A stretch of DNA of 64,000 nt from DASVWZ01 sp963715675 (GCA_963715675.1 OY970265.1:3720001-3784000), one strand, 5' to 3'. Shown: positions 17,632-26,416, counted from the first letter of the stretch. Numbers and translations are program-made. The notes: a model not told the origin generated them from the letters alone.

Positions 17632-18819
17632 CTACTGGTTCGCGCGGCGGAACGAAATGTCTCCGTTCATGGTTTCCACCTTGAGTTCGGGACCCCCGCC
17701 ATTCAAATTGCCCTCCGCGCTGACGGTTTTCGTACCCCAGTCACCGCCTTCGGTCGTGACCCGGATCTCCGGAAAATCGGAATAGATGCGGTGTCCGTTC
17801 GCCACTTCGATCGACGCGCGAACACTGAGCGTGACACCCGGAACCAGATAGACCGTGATATCGCCGGCGGAAGTCTCCAGCACGGAATTGTGATGCTCGC
17901 CGCCCCAGGGCACGAACTTGGCGGTGATGCCGCCGGCGCCGGTCTCGGCGTGGGCCGACGGCACAGCTCCCAGATCGATGCTGCCGCCACCCGTTTCGGC
18001 GCGGACAAAGCCTTTGGCCGAGGACAGCCGGATGCTGCCGCCGCCGGTTTCGATTTCCGCGCCGCCATTCAGGTCGCCGAGCTGGATGCTGCCGCCGCCG
18101 GTGGAGACCTTCATGCTGCCGCCGCACTGGCGGACTTCGATATTACCCCCTCCCGATTCCAAAACCATCCCCTGACCGGAGACCACGTGCATGTTGCCGC
18201 CGCCGGTGGAAGCATCAATCTTGCCTTTGACTGAGCCGATGTTGACGGAGCCGCCGCCGGTATCGATATGAACGTCGCCTCCAATCGAACTGACGTCGAT
18301 GTTGCCACCTCCGGTTTCGGCGCTGGCCGGTCCGCCAATGTCCTCAAGCCGAATATTGCCACCGCCACTTTCCGCACCGGCCCGGCCTGCAATTCCCGAT
18401 GCTTCGACGTTGCCGCCTTCGGTTTCGACCTTCAGTTCCTCCAGGTCCCGCGGAACATTCACCACGAAGTCGCCGGAGAAGCGGCGTGTTCTGCCGCCTT
18501 CCCAATCGCCGACGATCCAGGCCGTATCCCCCCGCACATAGGCGGTGATTTTGTAGTTATCGAATTCCCGGCGGGCTTTTTCTTCCGACGACGTGTAGGA
18601 ATGCGTATGAATGACGTAGTTCACGCCGGACTGCGAACTCCCGGCGACCTTCACCGAACCCATATCCACTTTCACCCGGAGAATTTTCACTGCACCCAGG
18701 GACCCCACGATCTCCTGCGTCCAGTTCCCGTTCTCCGCATAGACGCGGCCCTGTTGTGCGATTGCGACGGGCGCCGCCAGCAGCAGAACCACAACGAATT
18801 TGGAAATCTTGTTCAACAT
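17632..18819 (-). CDS. Exported DUF4097 beta-helix protein
   Basis: A 395-residue protein from the ATG at 18819, which follows AAGG and begins a signal peptide MLNKISKFVVVLLLAAPVAIA. An upstream TTG at 18897 overlaps the previous stop codon and seems less likely. The body (about 150-330) is a run of short repeats of the form TGGGxIxLxxxxGxxxxx, as in DUF4097/adhesin-like beta-helices linked to envelope regulation. Role unknown; periplasmic or surface location follows from the signal peptide. The gene lies between the anti-sigma gene and the PDZ gene. Confidence 0.85.
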   Translation of the reverse strand: MLNKISKFVVVLLLAAPVAIAQQGRVYAENGNWTQEIVGSLGAVKILRVKVDMGSVKVAGSSQSGVNYVIHTHSYTSSEEKARREFDNYKITAYVRGDTAWIVGDWEGGRTRRFSGDFVVNVPRDLEELKVETEGGNVEASGIAGRAGAESGGGNIRLEDIGGPASAETGGGNIDVSSIGGDVHIDTGGGSVNIGSVKGKIDASTGGGNMHVVSGQGMVLESGGGNIEVRQCGGSMKVSTGGGSIQLGDLNGGAEIETGGGSIRLSSAKGFVRAETGGGSIDLGAVPSAHAETGAGGITAKFVPWGGEHHNSVLETSAGDITVYLVPGVTLSVRASIEVANGHRIYSDFPEIRVTTEGGDWGTKTVSAEGNLNGGGPELKVETMNGDISFRRANQ

Positions 18820-18893
18820 CCGCCTTCCATTTCTCATCCTCAACCGGCCGGTTCCGGCCGCAGCGGGCCCAGCGGCCCGCCCCCCTTTGCAAA

Positions 18894-19835
18894 TCAATCG
18901 AACTCCGGAAGCTCCGCCAGTGTATTGCGGGCCTGCGACCGGATGTACTGGTTCTGATCATGGGCGGCGAGCTGTTGCAGCACCACGCGCACGCTGCTGT
19001 CAGCGCGCACTGGTTCCAGCAGATGCAACGCCGCCGTCCGCACTCCCTGATTCGAATCATTCATCAGGGCTTCCAGTAGAACATTCCGCACCTTCGTGTC
19101 ACCCTTCACATACGCGCCCAGACCGTCGAGAGCCTTCAATCGGACCCCGGGATTGGAATCATAGCGCAGGGCATAAATCAACGCTTCGCGCACATGGCTG
19201 TCGTTCGGCTTCTGGGTCAGCAGATCGACCGAGTCCATACGGACACCCGAATTATTGTTACTTTGCGCGGCGAACAAAAGCAGCTGCTGGATACGCTGGT
19301 CATTCAGCGATCCCTGCGCTTCCGAGGTGGAAACCGTGTCGTACTTGATGGTGACCTGATTGGATCCTGGTTCCTGGGAGACCGACCGGATGCCGGTGAT
19401 GGAAGCCTCAGAGGCGGGCTGGCTGGTAGAGCCGGAAGCCATCGAACTTACGCCGGCATTGCCGCCCATGTACTTGTAGGTGGCGCCGATGCCGCCGGCA
19501 AAACCCACAATAAAGATCGCCGCCGCCAAAGCTGGGGCGAATCGAATGGAACGAAGCCAGACGCCCGGGTCGAAAATCAGACGCTGCCAAAACCCGCCCT
19601 GCTCCGCTGTCTCCAGAGCTTCCTGCAGCCGCATGCGGGACCCGGCCACCAGGTTCGGGGTGGGATCTTCCACCGGCAATTCCGCCAGCGCCGCATGGAA
19701 TTGCCGCGTGGCCTGCAGTTCGGCGGCGCAATTCGCGCAACGCGCCACATGCTGTTCCAGTTCGTAACGGGCGTCATCGGCCAGCTCGTTGTATGCGTAG
19801 AGCAGAATATTTTCTTTGACCCATTCACATTTCAT
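18894..19835 (-). CDS. Anti-sigma factor with zinc-finger domain and extracytoplasmic HEAT repeats
   Basis: Membrane anti-sigma factor of 313 residues. The N-terminal zf-HC2 (ZAS) domain has the H-x3-C-x2-C site at His29, Cys33 and Cys36. One membrane helix lies at about 101-118. The outer part (about 185-310) consists of HEAT-like units: DSNPGVRLKALDGL, DSNQGVRTAALHLL and DQNQYIRSQARNTL. The ZAS domain should bind the ECF sigma factor encoded 50 bp upstream. The HEAT array is presumably the sensor, which is inference. Confidence 0.88.
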   Translation of the reverse strand: MKCEWVKENILLYAYNELADDARYELEQHVARCANCAAELQATRQFHAALAELPVEDPTPNLVAGSRMRLQEALETAEQGGFWQRLIFDPGVWLRSIRFAPALAAAIFIVGFAGGIGATYKYMGGNAGVSSMASGSTSQPASEASITGIRSVSQEPGSNQVTIKYDTVSTSEAQGSLNDQRIQQLLLFAAQSNNNSGVRMDSVDLLTQKPNDSHVREALIYALRYDSNPGVRLKALDGLGAYVKGDTKVRNVLLEALMNDSNQGVRTAALHLLEPVRADSSVRVVLQQLAAHDQNQYIRSQARNTLAELPEFD

Positions 19836-19885
19836 AGTCGCACCCCCTCAGGGGAACTTCCTTTATCTGTTGTCATCCTTACAAT

Positions 19886-20599
19886 TCAGCGCATATTGGC
19901 GAGTGCGCCTCTCAATTTCTGCGTGGCCCGGAACAACGTGTTCTTGGCCGTCTCTTCGGTCGTGTTCAGCACTTCGCCGACGGTTCGCAACTTCAATCCG
20001 TGATAGTGCTTCAACTCAAAGACCATGCGCTCGCGCGGGGTCAGCTTCTCCAGCGCGTGGCTGATCCGGGTTCCCAATTCGCGGCGCATCAGATCGCGCT
20101 CCGGATTGGCTCCCGCCCGCGCATCCGGAAACTGCTCGAGAACATCGTACTGTTCTCCAGAAGCGTCGGTGGCAACCGGCGCATCTTCCTTGCGCACCTG
20201 CTTCTTGCGCAGGTGATCGAGGCACAGGTTGGTGACGATGCGGTAGATCCAGGTGTAGAAGGAGCACTCAAAGCGGAAGTTGCCCACGCTCTTGTACGCC
20301 TTCAGAAAGGCTTCCTGGTAAATGTCCTGGGCTTCGTGTTCGGAGCCGGTGAGGTGCATCGCCAGCCGGAGAACGGCCTGGTCGTAGTGCCGCACCAGTT
20401 CCTCGAAGGCGGCGCGATTGCCGCGCTGCGCCTCCCGAACCAATACCGTGTCGTCGATACGGCCTGGACTTTGCCCAGCCATAAGGCCCCGTGATCTGGC
20501 TTCCTGGGTCTTGCTAGCTGCTTCTCGCTGGCCCCGCTTGACATCCCCGAGCGAACACTCGCCAACCATCAATGATACTGCCCACGCATCGGCCGGCAT
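19886..20599 (-). CDS. ECF RNA polymerase sigma factor
   Basis: Extracytoplasmic-function sigma factor. Region 2 includes DIYQEAFLKAYKSVGNFRFECSFYTW split around FRFECSFYTWIYRIVTN. Region 4 includes LTPRERMVFELKHYHGLKL and a helix-turn-helix with LNTTEETAKNTLFRA. Start uncertain: ATG at 20599 gives 237 residues, ATG at 20482 gives 198 (closest to the family norm), and a TTG at 20671 is possible. It heads the block sigma, anti-sigma, DUF4097, PDZ, which such factors usually autoregulate. Confidence 0.9.
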   Translation of the reverse strand: MPADAWAVSLMVGECSLGDVKRGQREAASKTQEARSRGLMAGQSPGRIDDTVLVREAQRGNRAAFEELVRHYDQAVLRLAMHLTGSEHEAQDIYQEAFLKAYKSVGNFRFECSFYTWIYRIVTNLCLDHLRKKQVRKEDAPVATDASGEQYDVLEQFPDARAGANPERDLMRRELGTRISHALEKLTPRERMVFELKHYHGLKLRTVGEVLNTTEETAKNTLFRATQKLRGALANMR

Positions 20600-20936
20600 C
20601 TTGTTTTCTATCCTCGACTTGCGCCGGACGCCTGTGCCGTTCTTCCCGGCTGCATAGTATGGACGGGCCAAACCGCGAAGTGTGAGCAGGAATTATAGGA
20701 GTTTGGAAGGATAAGTGCTTAGGGACGGCTCGCGTGGGACAGGCGTCCTCCGCTGCCTAGCCGCGCGAAGACCGGCTTCAGGCGCCCGCGCGCAGGGCCG
20801 CGCGCAGGGCCATTGACAAGCCTTTCGGGCCGTAGTACTGTCCGCGGTAGCGAGGCGGATCCCCGCCGCGCCGCTCTGAAGTCGACGTTCGACCAAGCCG
20901 CTTCCCCAACGGGAACGACGACACAAGGAGACCAAC
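20600..20936. other. Divergent control region between the sigma factor and phosphoesterase genes
   Basis: Non-coding. It holds a 12-bp direct repeat GCGCGCAGGGCC near 20789-20812 and, just after it, the promoter-like pair described separately. The leader of the plus-strand gene runs to a ribosome site AAGGAG at 20925-20930. Confidence 0.5.
20813..20841 (+). promoter_or_regulatory. Likely sigma-70 type promoter of the phosphoesterase gene
   Basis: A perfect TTGACA (20813-20818), a 17-base spacer and TACTGT (20836-20841). The TTG of this box is also where the longest reading frame of the downstream gene would begin. That argues the frame's apparent start is promoter, not coding sequence. Confidence 0.55.
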
Positions 20937-22788
20937 ATGCCCATCGTCAGAAGGAGTTCTCAACTAATCCCAAGAAGGAGAGTATCAGTCAGTCAGTCAG
21001 TAGAATCCTCTTAGCAGCGTCCTTGCCGCTTGCGGCGGCCACCGCCATGGCTCAAATCCAGCCACAAACCTTCAAACACGTCATCATCATGGTGCAAGAG
21101 AACCGGACGCCCGACAACCTGTTCGGGGCCTCGCCTACGTTAGGCACCTGCGGCCAGGAGAAGAACCCCATCATTACCGGAGCCGACATCGATAACGGCG
21201 GCTACGGCCTACCGTACGCGCAGCCGCAGGCAAAGCCGCAGCTAATCTGCACTATCCCGCTATCCATCACCGGGCAATACAATGGCCAGAAAGTCGACCC
21301 AGACCATTCGCACCAGGAGCCCACACTGAACAAGCAAAATCAGAATTATGGGAAGCCGGGGGGCTGGTTTGCCGACTACGACGGCGGAGCCATGGACGGC
21401 TTCTGCCATGAATACGACATGCCCTCCTCGAACGGGGTCTGCCCGTCGTACTCCTACGTTCCTCAGTCAGAAGCGCAGCCGTACTTCGACATTGCCGCGA
21501 TGTACGGATTCGCGAATTATACGTTCCAAACGAACCAAGGCCCAAGCCTCCCGGCTCATCAGTTCCTTTTCGCCGGGACCTCCGCGCCCGTGCCGGTCAA
21601 CGACCCCAGCGGCGAATGGACGTGGTTCGACGCGGAACTCATTAACTACAACAGCGACGGCGGCAGCCAGGACAGCACCTGCACGGCCCAGTGGCCGCCG
21701 GTTGAAGCGACTCTGATCGACGCAAGCGGCAACGAGCCGAGTTACGATTACTGCAATAAACACCAGTCGGACCCGCACTGCGCCCCGCCCTGCTACGAGC
21801 GCGGGATCGCGGATTCCAACGGGAAATACACTTGGGGCAGCCTCGCCGACCTCCTGGGCGCCCAAAACCCACCGATCACCTGGAAGTACTACGCCCCGCC
21901 ACTGAGCACTCCGAACGGATCCAAGAACTACGGGCTCTGGGCAGCCCCCGCTTCGATCAACCACTTCTGCCAGGCCAGCGGCGGGCAGTGCGCCGGACTC
22001 CTCAACAACGGCCAGTACGCCTCCAACATGCGCTGGGAACTCAGCTCCCCCGCCGCCGCATACCCCCTCTGGCAAGACATCACCTCCTGCCAGCTCGCCC
22101 AGGTGAGCTGGGCGATCCCCGATGCCCTATGGTCGGATCACGCGAACGAAACCAACGGCTCCGGGCCGGCCTATGTGGCCAACATCGTGAACGCCGTGGG
22201 CAACCAAACCTGCGGCACTGAGCAGTACTGGAAGGATACGGCAATCTTCGTTGTGTGGGACGACTGGGGCGGCTGGTATGACCACATCAATCCCGACAGC
22301 CCCGGCGGACCGGGGGTCTGGCAGGGAGGCGCGCCCTGGGGCAACTGGTACACCTACGGCTTCCGTGTGCCGTTGCTGGTTGTCTCCGCCTACACCGGGA
22401 CCGGTAACCCGCAGACCGGCTACTCGGGCTACGTCTCGGGAGCCTGCGGCACGGGAACGAACAACACCTGCCCGAACTTTGGCGTAAACGGCGATAAGAG
22501 GTACGTTCATGACTTCGGCAGCATCCTGGCGTTCATCGAGTGGAACTTCCTTGGACCGGCTGGAATCGGAACCATCGGGCAAGGTTACAGGTTCGCGGAC
22601 TACTACGCACCGGAGTGGCAGGAGGGGCCAGCCAAGTTCCACTGCTGGACCTCTTCCCGCTGACGGCGGCGAGACCTTTTCAGTCGATCAACATCCCGAC
22701 CGGCTATGGGGCGAGCTACTTTCAGAACTACTTCACGCAGAACGGCGGGTCCCCAACGGGGCCAGATGCCACCGACGGCGACCAATGA
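20937..22788 (+). CDS. Secreted phospholipase C/acid phosphatase-like phosphoesterase, out of frame at both ends
   Basis: Exported phosphoesterase. The core starts FKHVIIMVQENRTPDNLFG and has VVWDDWGGWYDHI, both family hallmarks. The best start (ATG 20937 after AAGGAG) reads MPIVRRSSQLIPRRR and is out of frame with the signal peptide ILLAASLPLAAATAMA. The two join if the (CAGT)4 tract at 20986-21001 had one more unit. The main frame stops at 22663, but the typical C-terminus (LDLFPLTAARPFQSINIP to GDQ) continues one frame over to 22788. One extra G in GGGG near 22624 would restore it. Repaired length is about 617 residues. It may be phase-variable, decaying or misassembled. Confidence 0.8.
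20986..21001 (+). repeat. Tetranucleotide repeat (CAGT)4 in the phosphoesterase leader
   Basis: Four CAGT units lie between the good start codon at 20937 and the signal peptide core. Because the unit is four bases, each gain or loss shifts the frame. With one more unit, the start and the signal peptide come into one frame. Confidence 0.75.
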
Positions 22789-22812
22789 GGGGAACGCCGG
22801 CAGCATGACTTG

Positions 22813-22837
22813 CGGGCGCTGGCAACGCCAGCGCCCG
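22813..22837 (+). terminator. Strong hairpin after the phosphoesterase gene
   Basis: Perfect 11-bp stem CGGGCGCTGGC / GCCAGCGCCCG with loop AAC. Only a short GTTAAAG follows, so termination efficiency is uncertain. It separates the phosphoesterase from the GloVer gene. Confidence 0.6.
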
Positions 22838-22876
22838 TTAAAGACATCGAGATCGGATAGCAGCGCAGAGGTGCAA

Positions 22877-24064
22877 ATGCCACGAAACCGACGAAACAGC
22901 AAGTGGTCGACGGCGCTGGCCGCGACTGCGCTGGCCTTGGCGATCAACGCCACAGCCGCTCCGAAGTACAAAGTCCTGCATGCCTTCGGCCAGGGGCAGG
23001 ATGGCGCAGGCTTGTGGGCCAGCCTTGTCCTCGACTCCAAGAGCAACCTATACGGCATGAGTGAGGGCGGCGGCACTACCGGCTATGGCACCGCCTTTGA
23101 ATTGACCCCGCACCGCAGCGGTCGCTGGTCCGAGAAGGTAATCTATGACTTCGACTGCTATAACGGGGGGGGATGCATGCCCTCGGCAGACCCTGCCATG
23201 GACGCTACCGGGAATCTGTATGGGAAGACGACCACTACCACCTTCGAACTCACGCCCGGACAGGACGGCTGGGGCCTCACCGTCCTCCAGAACGAGGGCG
23301 GGCCAGCCGGATTGGTCCTCGACCAGGCGGGCAGCCTCTATGGCCCGCTCGGTGCAGGTCAGTACAGCGGGGGCGCCATCAGCGAACTGGTGAAGGATCA
23401 GAACTGGGCCGACAACTGGCTGTACAGCTTCTGTCCCAAGGGGTGGCCGTGTGTCGATGGAGCTCAGCCGTACGCCGGGGTGAGTTGGGGACCGGATGGA
23501 AGCCTCTACGGCACAACCGTAGAGGGCGGCAAGGCGGGCTACGGCGTGGCCTTCCAGTTGACCCCGCAGCAGGACGGCACCTGGAAAGAAACCGTGCTGC
23601 ACTCCTTTCCGGCGTTCCAGGGCGACGGCCAGAAGCCGTATGAGGGTGTGGTGCTGGACAAGACGGGAAATGTTTACGGCGCGACTGCCCAAGGCGGGGC
23701 CAGCACGAATTGCGGCGTGATCTTCAAGCTGGCGCAGCAAGCGAACGGCAAGTGGAAGGAAACGATCCTGTACGACTTCCCCAAAATCTCGCAGGGCTGC
23801 GCCGCTAACGCGCTGGCTTTCGACGCCAAGGGCAATCTCTGGGGAACGGCCCAAGGCGGCACGTCCAGCAATGGCGTGGTGTTCGAGCTGAAGCCGCAGA
23901 GGAACGGCAAGTGGAAGTACCACGTGGTGCATCAGTTCAACTGGAAGGACGGCTCCTTCCCCGGCGCCGCAGTCGTCTTCGACGGAAAAGGCAACCTGTA
24001 TGGCACGACCATCGCGGGCGGCGCCCCGTACTACGGCGGCGTGGTGTTCGAAATCACGCCGTAG
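22877..24064 (+). CDS. Secreted GloVer-repeat protein (Gloeo-Verruco repeats)
   Basis: A 395-residue exported protein. ATG at 22877 follows AGAGG and starts a signal peptide ending near NATAA. The body is a set of repeats of about 50-60 residues, each with L-x-x-D-x-x-G-N-L-Y-G-T-T-x-x-G-G followed by V-F-x-L-T-P-x-x-x-G-x-W-x-x-x-x-L-Y-x-F. This is the TIGR03803 type, probably a beta-propeller. Function unknown in the family. A paralogue lies at 49372-50772. There is no visible sorting tail. Confidence 0.88.
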   Translation: MPRNRRNSKWSTALAATALALAINATAAPKYKVLHAFGQGQDGAGLWASLVLDSKSNLYGMSEGGGTTGYGTAFELTPHRSGRWSEKVIYDFDCYNGGGCMPSADPAMDATGNLYGKTTTTTFELTPGQDGWGLTVLQNEGGPAGLVLDQAGSLYGPLGAGQYSGGAISELVKDQNWADNWLYSFCPKGWPCVDGAQPYAGVSWGPDGSLYGTTVEGGKAGYGVAFQLTPQQDGTWKETVLHSFPAFQGDGQKPYEGVVLDKTGNVYGATAQGGASTNCGVIFKLAQQANGKWKETILYDFPKISQGCAANALAFDAKGNLWGTAQGGTSSNGVVFELKPQRNGKWKYHVVHQFNWKDGSFPGAAVVFDGKGNLYGTTIAGGAPYYGGVVFEITP

Positions 24065-24125
24065 CTAGGGCCCGGCTGGCAGGTTGTAGCGGCCTCTCGG
24101 CTCGGCAAGACCAAACTGGCGGATA

Positions 24126-24578
24126 TTACTCCACCGCTTCCTTTTCAATCACCACTTTCAGATGAGTGGTCACGTCCTTGTGCAGCTTGATCGGGATGGT
24201 GAACTCGCCCAGCGTGCGCAGTGACTCGTGCAGTTGAATCTTGCGCCGGTCGATGTTGAATCCCTTTTTCTCCAAGGCCTCGGCCAGGTCGCTCGAGGTG
24301 ACTGATCCGAATAGCTGATCGTGTTCGCCGGAGCGCCGCTTGAACTCCACCGACAATCCGTCAAACTGCCTGGCCAGTTCCTCGGCCTGGGTCTTCTCCT
24401 TGGCGGAGCGGCGCACCGATGCCGCCTTCATCTGCTCAATGACGGCCTTGTTACCGGCGCTTGCCTCAATGGCGAGCTTGCGCGGCAGCAGATAGTTGCG
24501 GCCGTAGCCTTCCGCGACTTTCACCACGTCGCCGCGCACTCCCAGCTTGTTTACATCTTCCTTCAAAATGACTTCCAT
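24126..24578 (-). CDS. rplI: 50S ribosomal protein L9
   Basis: Binds 23S rRNA with its N-terminal domain. The 150 residues match. It opens MEVILKEDVNKLGVRGDVVKVAEGYGRNYL split by the signature GDVVKVAEGYGRNYLLP, followed by the long connecting helix and the C-terminal domain. Last gene of the run rpsF-rpsR-rplI, the standard bacterial order. Confidence 0.97.
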   Translation of the reverse strand: MEVILKEDVNKLGVRGDVVKVAEGYGRNYLLPRKLAIEASAGNKAVIEQMKAASVRRSAKEKTQAEELARQFDGLSVEFKRRSGEHDQLFGSVTSSDLAEALEKKGFNIDRRKIQLHESLRTLGEFTIPIKLHKDVTTHLKVVIEKEAVE

Positions 24579-24694
24579 GAGATAACTCCGTTTGGGATTT
24601 CCTGGGGCCGCGGATACTTACGAATTCACGCGGAAAAAACACCTTCTGCAAATGGATCCGCGAAGATCCGCCTAAATCCTCGGCCGAACTGTTT

Positions 24695-25084
24695 CTACGA
24701 GGCGCGCCCGGCAAATGGCAGCAACGCGATGTTGCGGGCCTGTTTGATCGCCGAGGACAGCCGTCGTTGATGCCGCGTACAGACTCCCGTCAGACGCCGC
24801 GGAACAATCTTGCCGCTCTCGGCGACGAATTGCGCCAGCAGACGCACGTCCTTGTAGTTGATCGATTCAATCTTCTCGGTGCAGAACTTGCAAACTTTCT
24901 TGCGCCGGAAAAACTTGCGGCCGCCGGGGCCACCTTCGCGGGACCCGCCGGGGCCCCCCTGCCCATACGGGCGCGGAGGACGCCGTTCTGTGCGCTCCGG
25001 ACGATCCGGGCGTTCCGGGCGTTCCGTCGGTCCGCCTTCGGCCGGTGCCGTGGGTGCTGCTATCGGTTTGGTTTCGTCAGCCAT
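24695..25084 (-). CDS. rpsR: 30S ribosomal protein S18 with long N-terminal extension
   Basis: The conserved S18 core fills residues about 60-129 (INYKDVRLLAQFVAESGKI, PRRLTGVCTRHQR). It has a zinc-binding set C-x2-C plus Cys and His, typical of the C+ form. The first 55-60 residues are an extra Pro-Arg-Gly-Glu-rich stretch (RPERPDRPERTERRPP) not found in the usual 75-residue S18. The low-complexity extension is probably disordered. Confidence 0.95.
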   Translation of the reverse strand: MADETKPIAAPTAPAEGGPTERPERPDRPERTERRPPRPYGQGGPGGSREGGPGGRKFFRRKKVCKFCTEKIESINYKDVRLLAQFVAESGKIVPRRLTGVCTRHQRRLSSAIKQARNIALLPFAGRAS

Positions 25085-25110
25085 GATGCTCCTTGAAATT
25101 CGGTCTCTAG

Positions 25111-25138
25111 TTGTTGGTCTTTAGTCGTTGGTCGTTAG
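25111..25138. repeat. GTCGTTGG-type dispersed repeat
   Basis: Degenerate tandem of GTTGGTC/GTCGTTAG units in the rpsR-rpsF gap. The same words recur at 37933-37961, just before ispF. A short interspersed repeat family is the simplest explanation. Confidence 0.6.
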
Positions 25139-25208
25139 CTTGTTCCTTGCTTCTAAGCCGCTGCCAGTGGCTTGGGCCAACGACGAAGCAACGACGCAGG
25201 ACAGTCTT

Positions 25209-25607
25209 CTACGCCGTGACCGCGGGCGCTTCGCCAGCCGGCTCGGCCGTTGCCGGCGCCGCCACGACTTTTCGCTTGGCGTCACGGATTGCCTTGATCT
25301 TGTCCAGCCGCTTCTGCTCCTCATCAACCCGCACCGTGAGGAACTTGATCACAGGTTCGGTGACCCGCAGACGGCGCTCCAGTTCGTGGATCATGCCGCC
25401 GCCGCCTTCCGCGATCAGCAGCATGTAAAGGCCATCGTTAAATTTCCGGACGGTGTAAGCCAGCCGTCGCTTGCCCATGCGTTCCAGGTTCTTCACCTGC
25501 CCGCCCGAGGAAGCAACCACGGTCTCCAGCGTCGAGAGCAGCTTGTCCTGGTCCTCCTCCGCCATATCCGGGCGGACGATGAACATCAGTTCGTAGGTAC
25601 GATTCAT
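25209..25607 (-). CDS. rpsF: 30S ribosomal protein S6
   Basis: 132 residues starting MNRTYELMFIVRPDMAEED, with GKRRLAYTVRKFNDGLYMLL, both standard S6 features. It pairs with S18 on the 30S platform. The C-terminus adds an Ala-Pro-rich tail of about 20 residues. Upstream is pth (86 bp). Confidence 0.97.
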   Translation of the reverse strand: MNRTYELMFIVRPDMAEEDQDKLLSTLETVVASSGGQVKNLERMGKRRLAYTVRKFNDGLYMLLIAEGGGGMIHELERRLRVTEPVIKFLTVRVDEEQKRLDKIKAIRDAKRKVVAAPATAEPAGEAPAVTA

Positions 25608-25693
25608 TGAGAGTCTCCAAATTCTGGCCGCAGATCCAGGCTGACAAGCACGGTATTCAACCTCTGTCCGTGATCATCCGTACAAATCCTTGG

Positions 25694-26278
25694 CTAATCT
25701 TCTTCGTCGTCCAGCTTGCGGTTAAAACGGTTCATGGCCGCCGCCGGACCGTCGTTCAAAATCATCTTGACCGCTTCGGCCGCGGTTTCGAGCATCGCAT
25801 CCACGACCTCGAGTTGCGCTTTCCGCAACGGAGACAGCAAGTAAGCCTTGCCGTCTTCCACTTTCCAATCGGGCGCAACGCCCATCCGCACCCGCAAAAA
25901 ATCCTGCGTCCCCAGAGCGCCGATCACGGACTCAATCCCGTTATGCCCCGCCGAACTTCTCCGCTGATGAATGCGGACCGTCCCCAGCGGAAAATCCATC
26001 TCATCCTGCAGGATGACTAAGTCCGCCTCAGGCCGGATCTCATTCTTCTCCACCAGTTCGCGCACCGACAAACCGCTCAGGTTCATGAACGTTTCCGGCT
26101 TCGCCAGAAGGACAGTCTCTGAACCGGCAACGATCTTTGCCGTCAAGGCGCGGCACTGGCGGTTTCTCAACTCCACGCCGTGTTCGTTCGCGATGCGATC
26201 GACAGCGAGAAACCCCACGTTGTGCGGCGTGAACTGATACTCGATTCCCGGATTGCCGAGACCCACGATAAGCTTCAC
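25694..26278 (-). CDS. pth: Peptidyl-tRNA hydrolase
   Basis: Releases tRNA from peptidyl-tRNA that drops off ribosomes. From the GTG at 26278 it starts VKLIVGLGNPGIEYQFTPHN, with the catalytic His in the TPHN motif. LAKPETFMNLSG and LILQDEMDFPLG follow. 194 residues, normal length. A longer frame to 26314 adds residues read from the dispersed repeat upstream and is rejected. Confidence 0.96.
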   Translation of the reverse strand: MKLIVGLGNPGIEYQFTPHNVGFLAVDRIANEHGVELRNRQCRALTAKIVAGSETVLLAKPETFMNLSGLSVRELVEKNEIRPEADLVILQDEMDFPLGTVRIHQRRSSAGHNGIESVIGALGTQDFLRVRMGVAPDWKVEDGKAYLLSPLRKAQLEVVDAMLETAAEAVKMILNDGPAAAMNRFNRKLDDEED

Positions 26279-26286
26279 GCCGGATC

Positions 26287-26406
26287 GTTCAAACCCTTCG
26301 CACCACAGAGGCACAGAGTCGCACAGAACATGACGGGCATTCTTTTTCTGTGCCGCGAAACTCCAGCGTTTTTCTTTCTCCGTGTCTCTGTGACTCCGTG
26401 GTGAAT
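26287..26406. repeat. CACAGAG-type dispersed repeat with inverted ends
   Basis: The element between rplY and pth begins CACCACAGAGGCACAGAG and ends CTCTGTGACTCCGTGGTG, so its ends are near-perfect inverted repeats. Its minus-strand reading gives the peptide HGVTETRR, seen in many genomes as spurious translation of this repeat. No gene is in it. Confidence 0.7.
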
Positions 26407-26416
26407 CACGCCTTTG

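Noticed and set aside
20813..20936. TTG at 20813 as the phosphoesterase start
   Set aside because: It is the first base of a TTGACA promoter box, has no ribosome site and would add some 60 residues before the signal peptide.
25111..25138. CRISPR-like array
   Set aside because: Units are short, directly abutting and degenerate, without spacers. None of the repeat sets in the window is spaced like CRISPR, and no cas gene is present.
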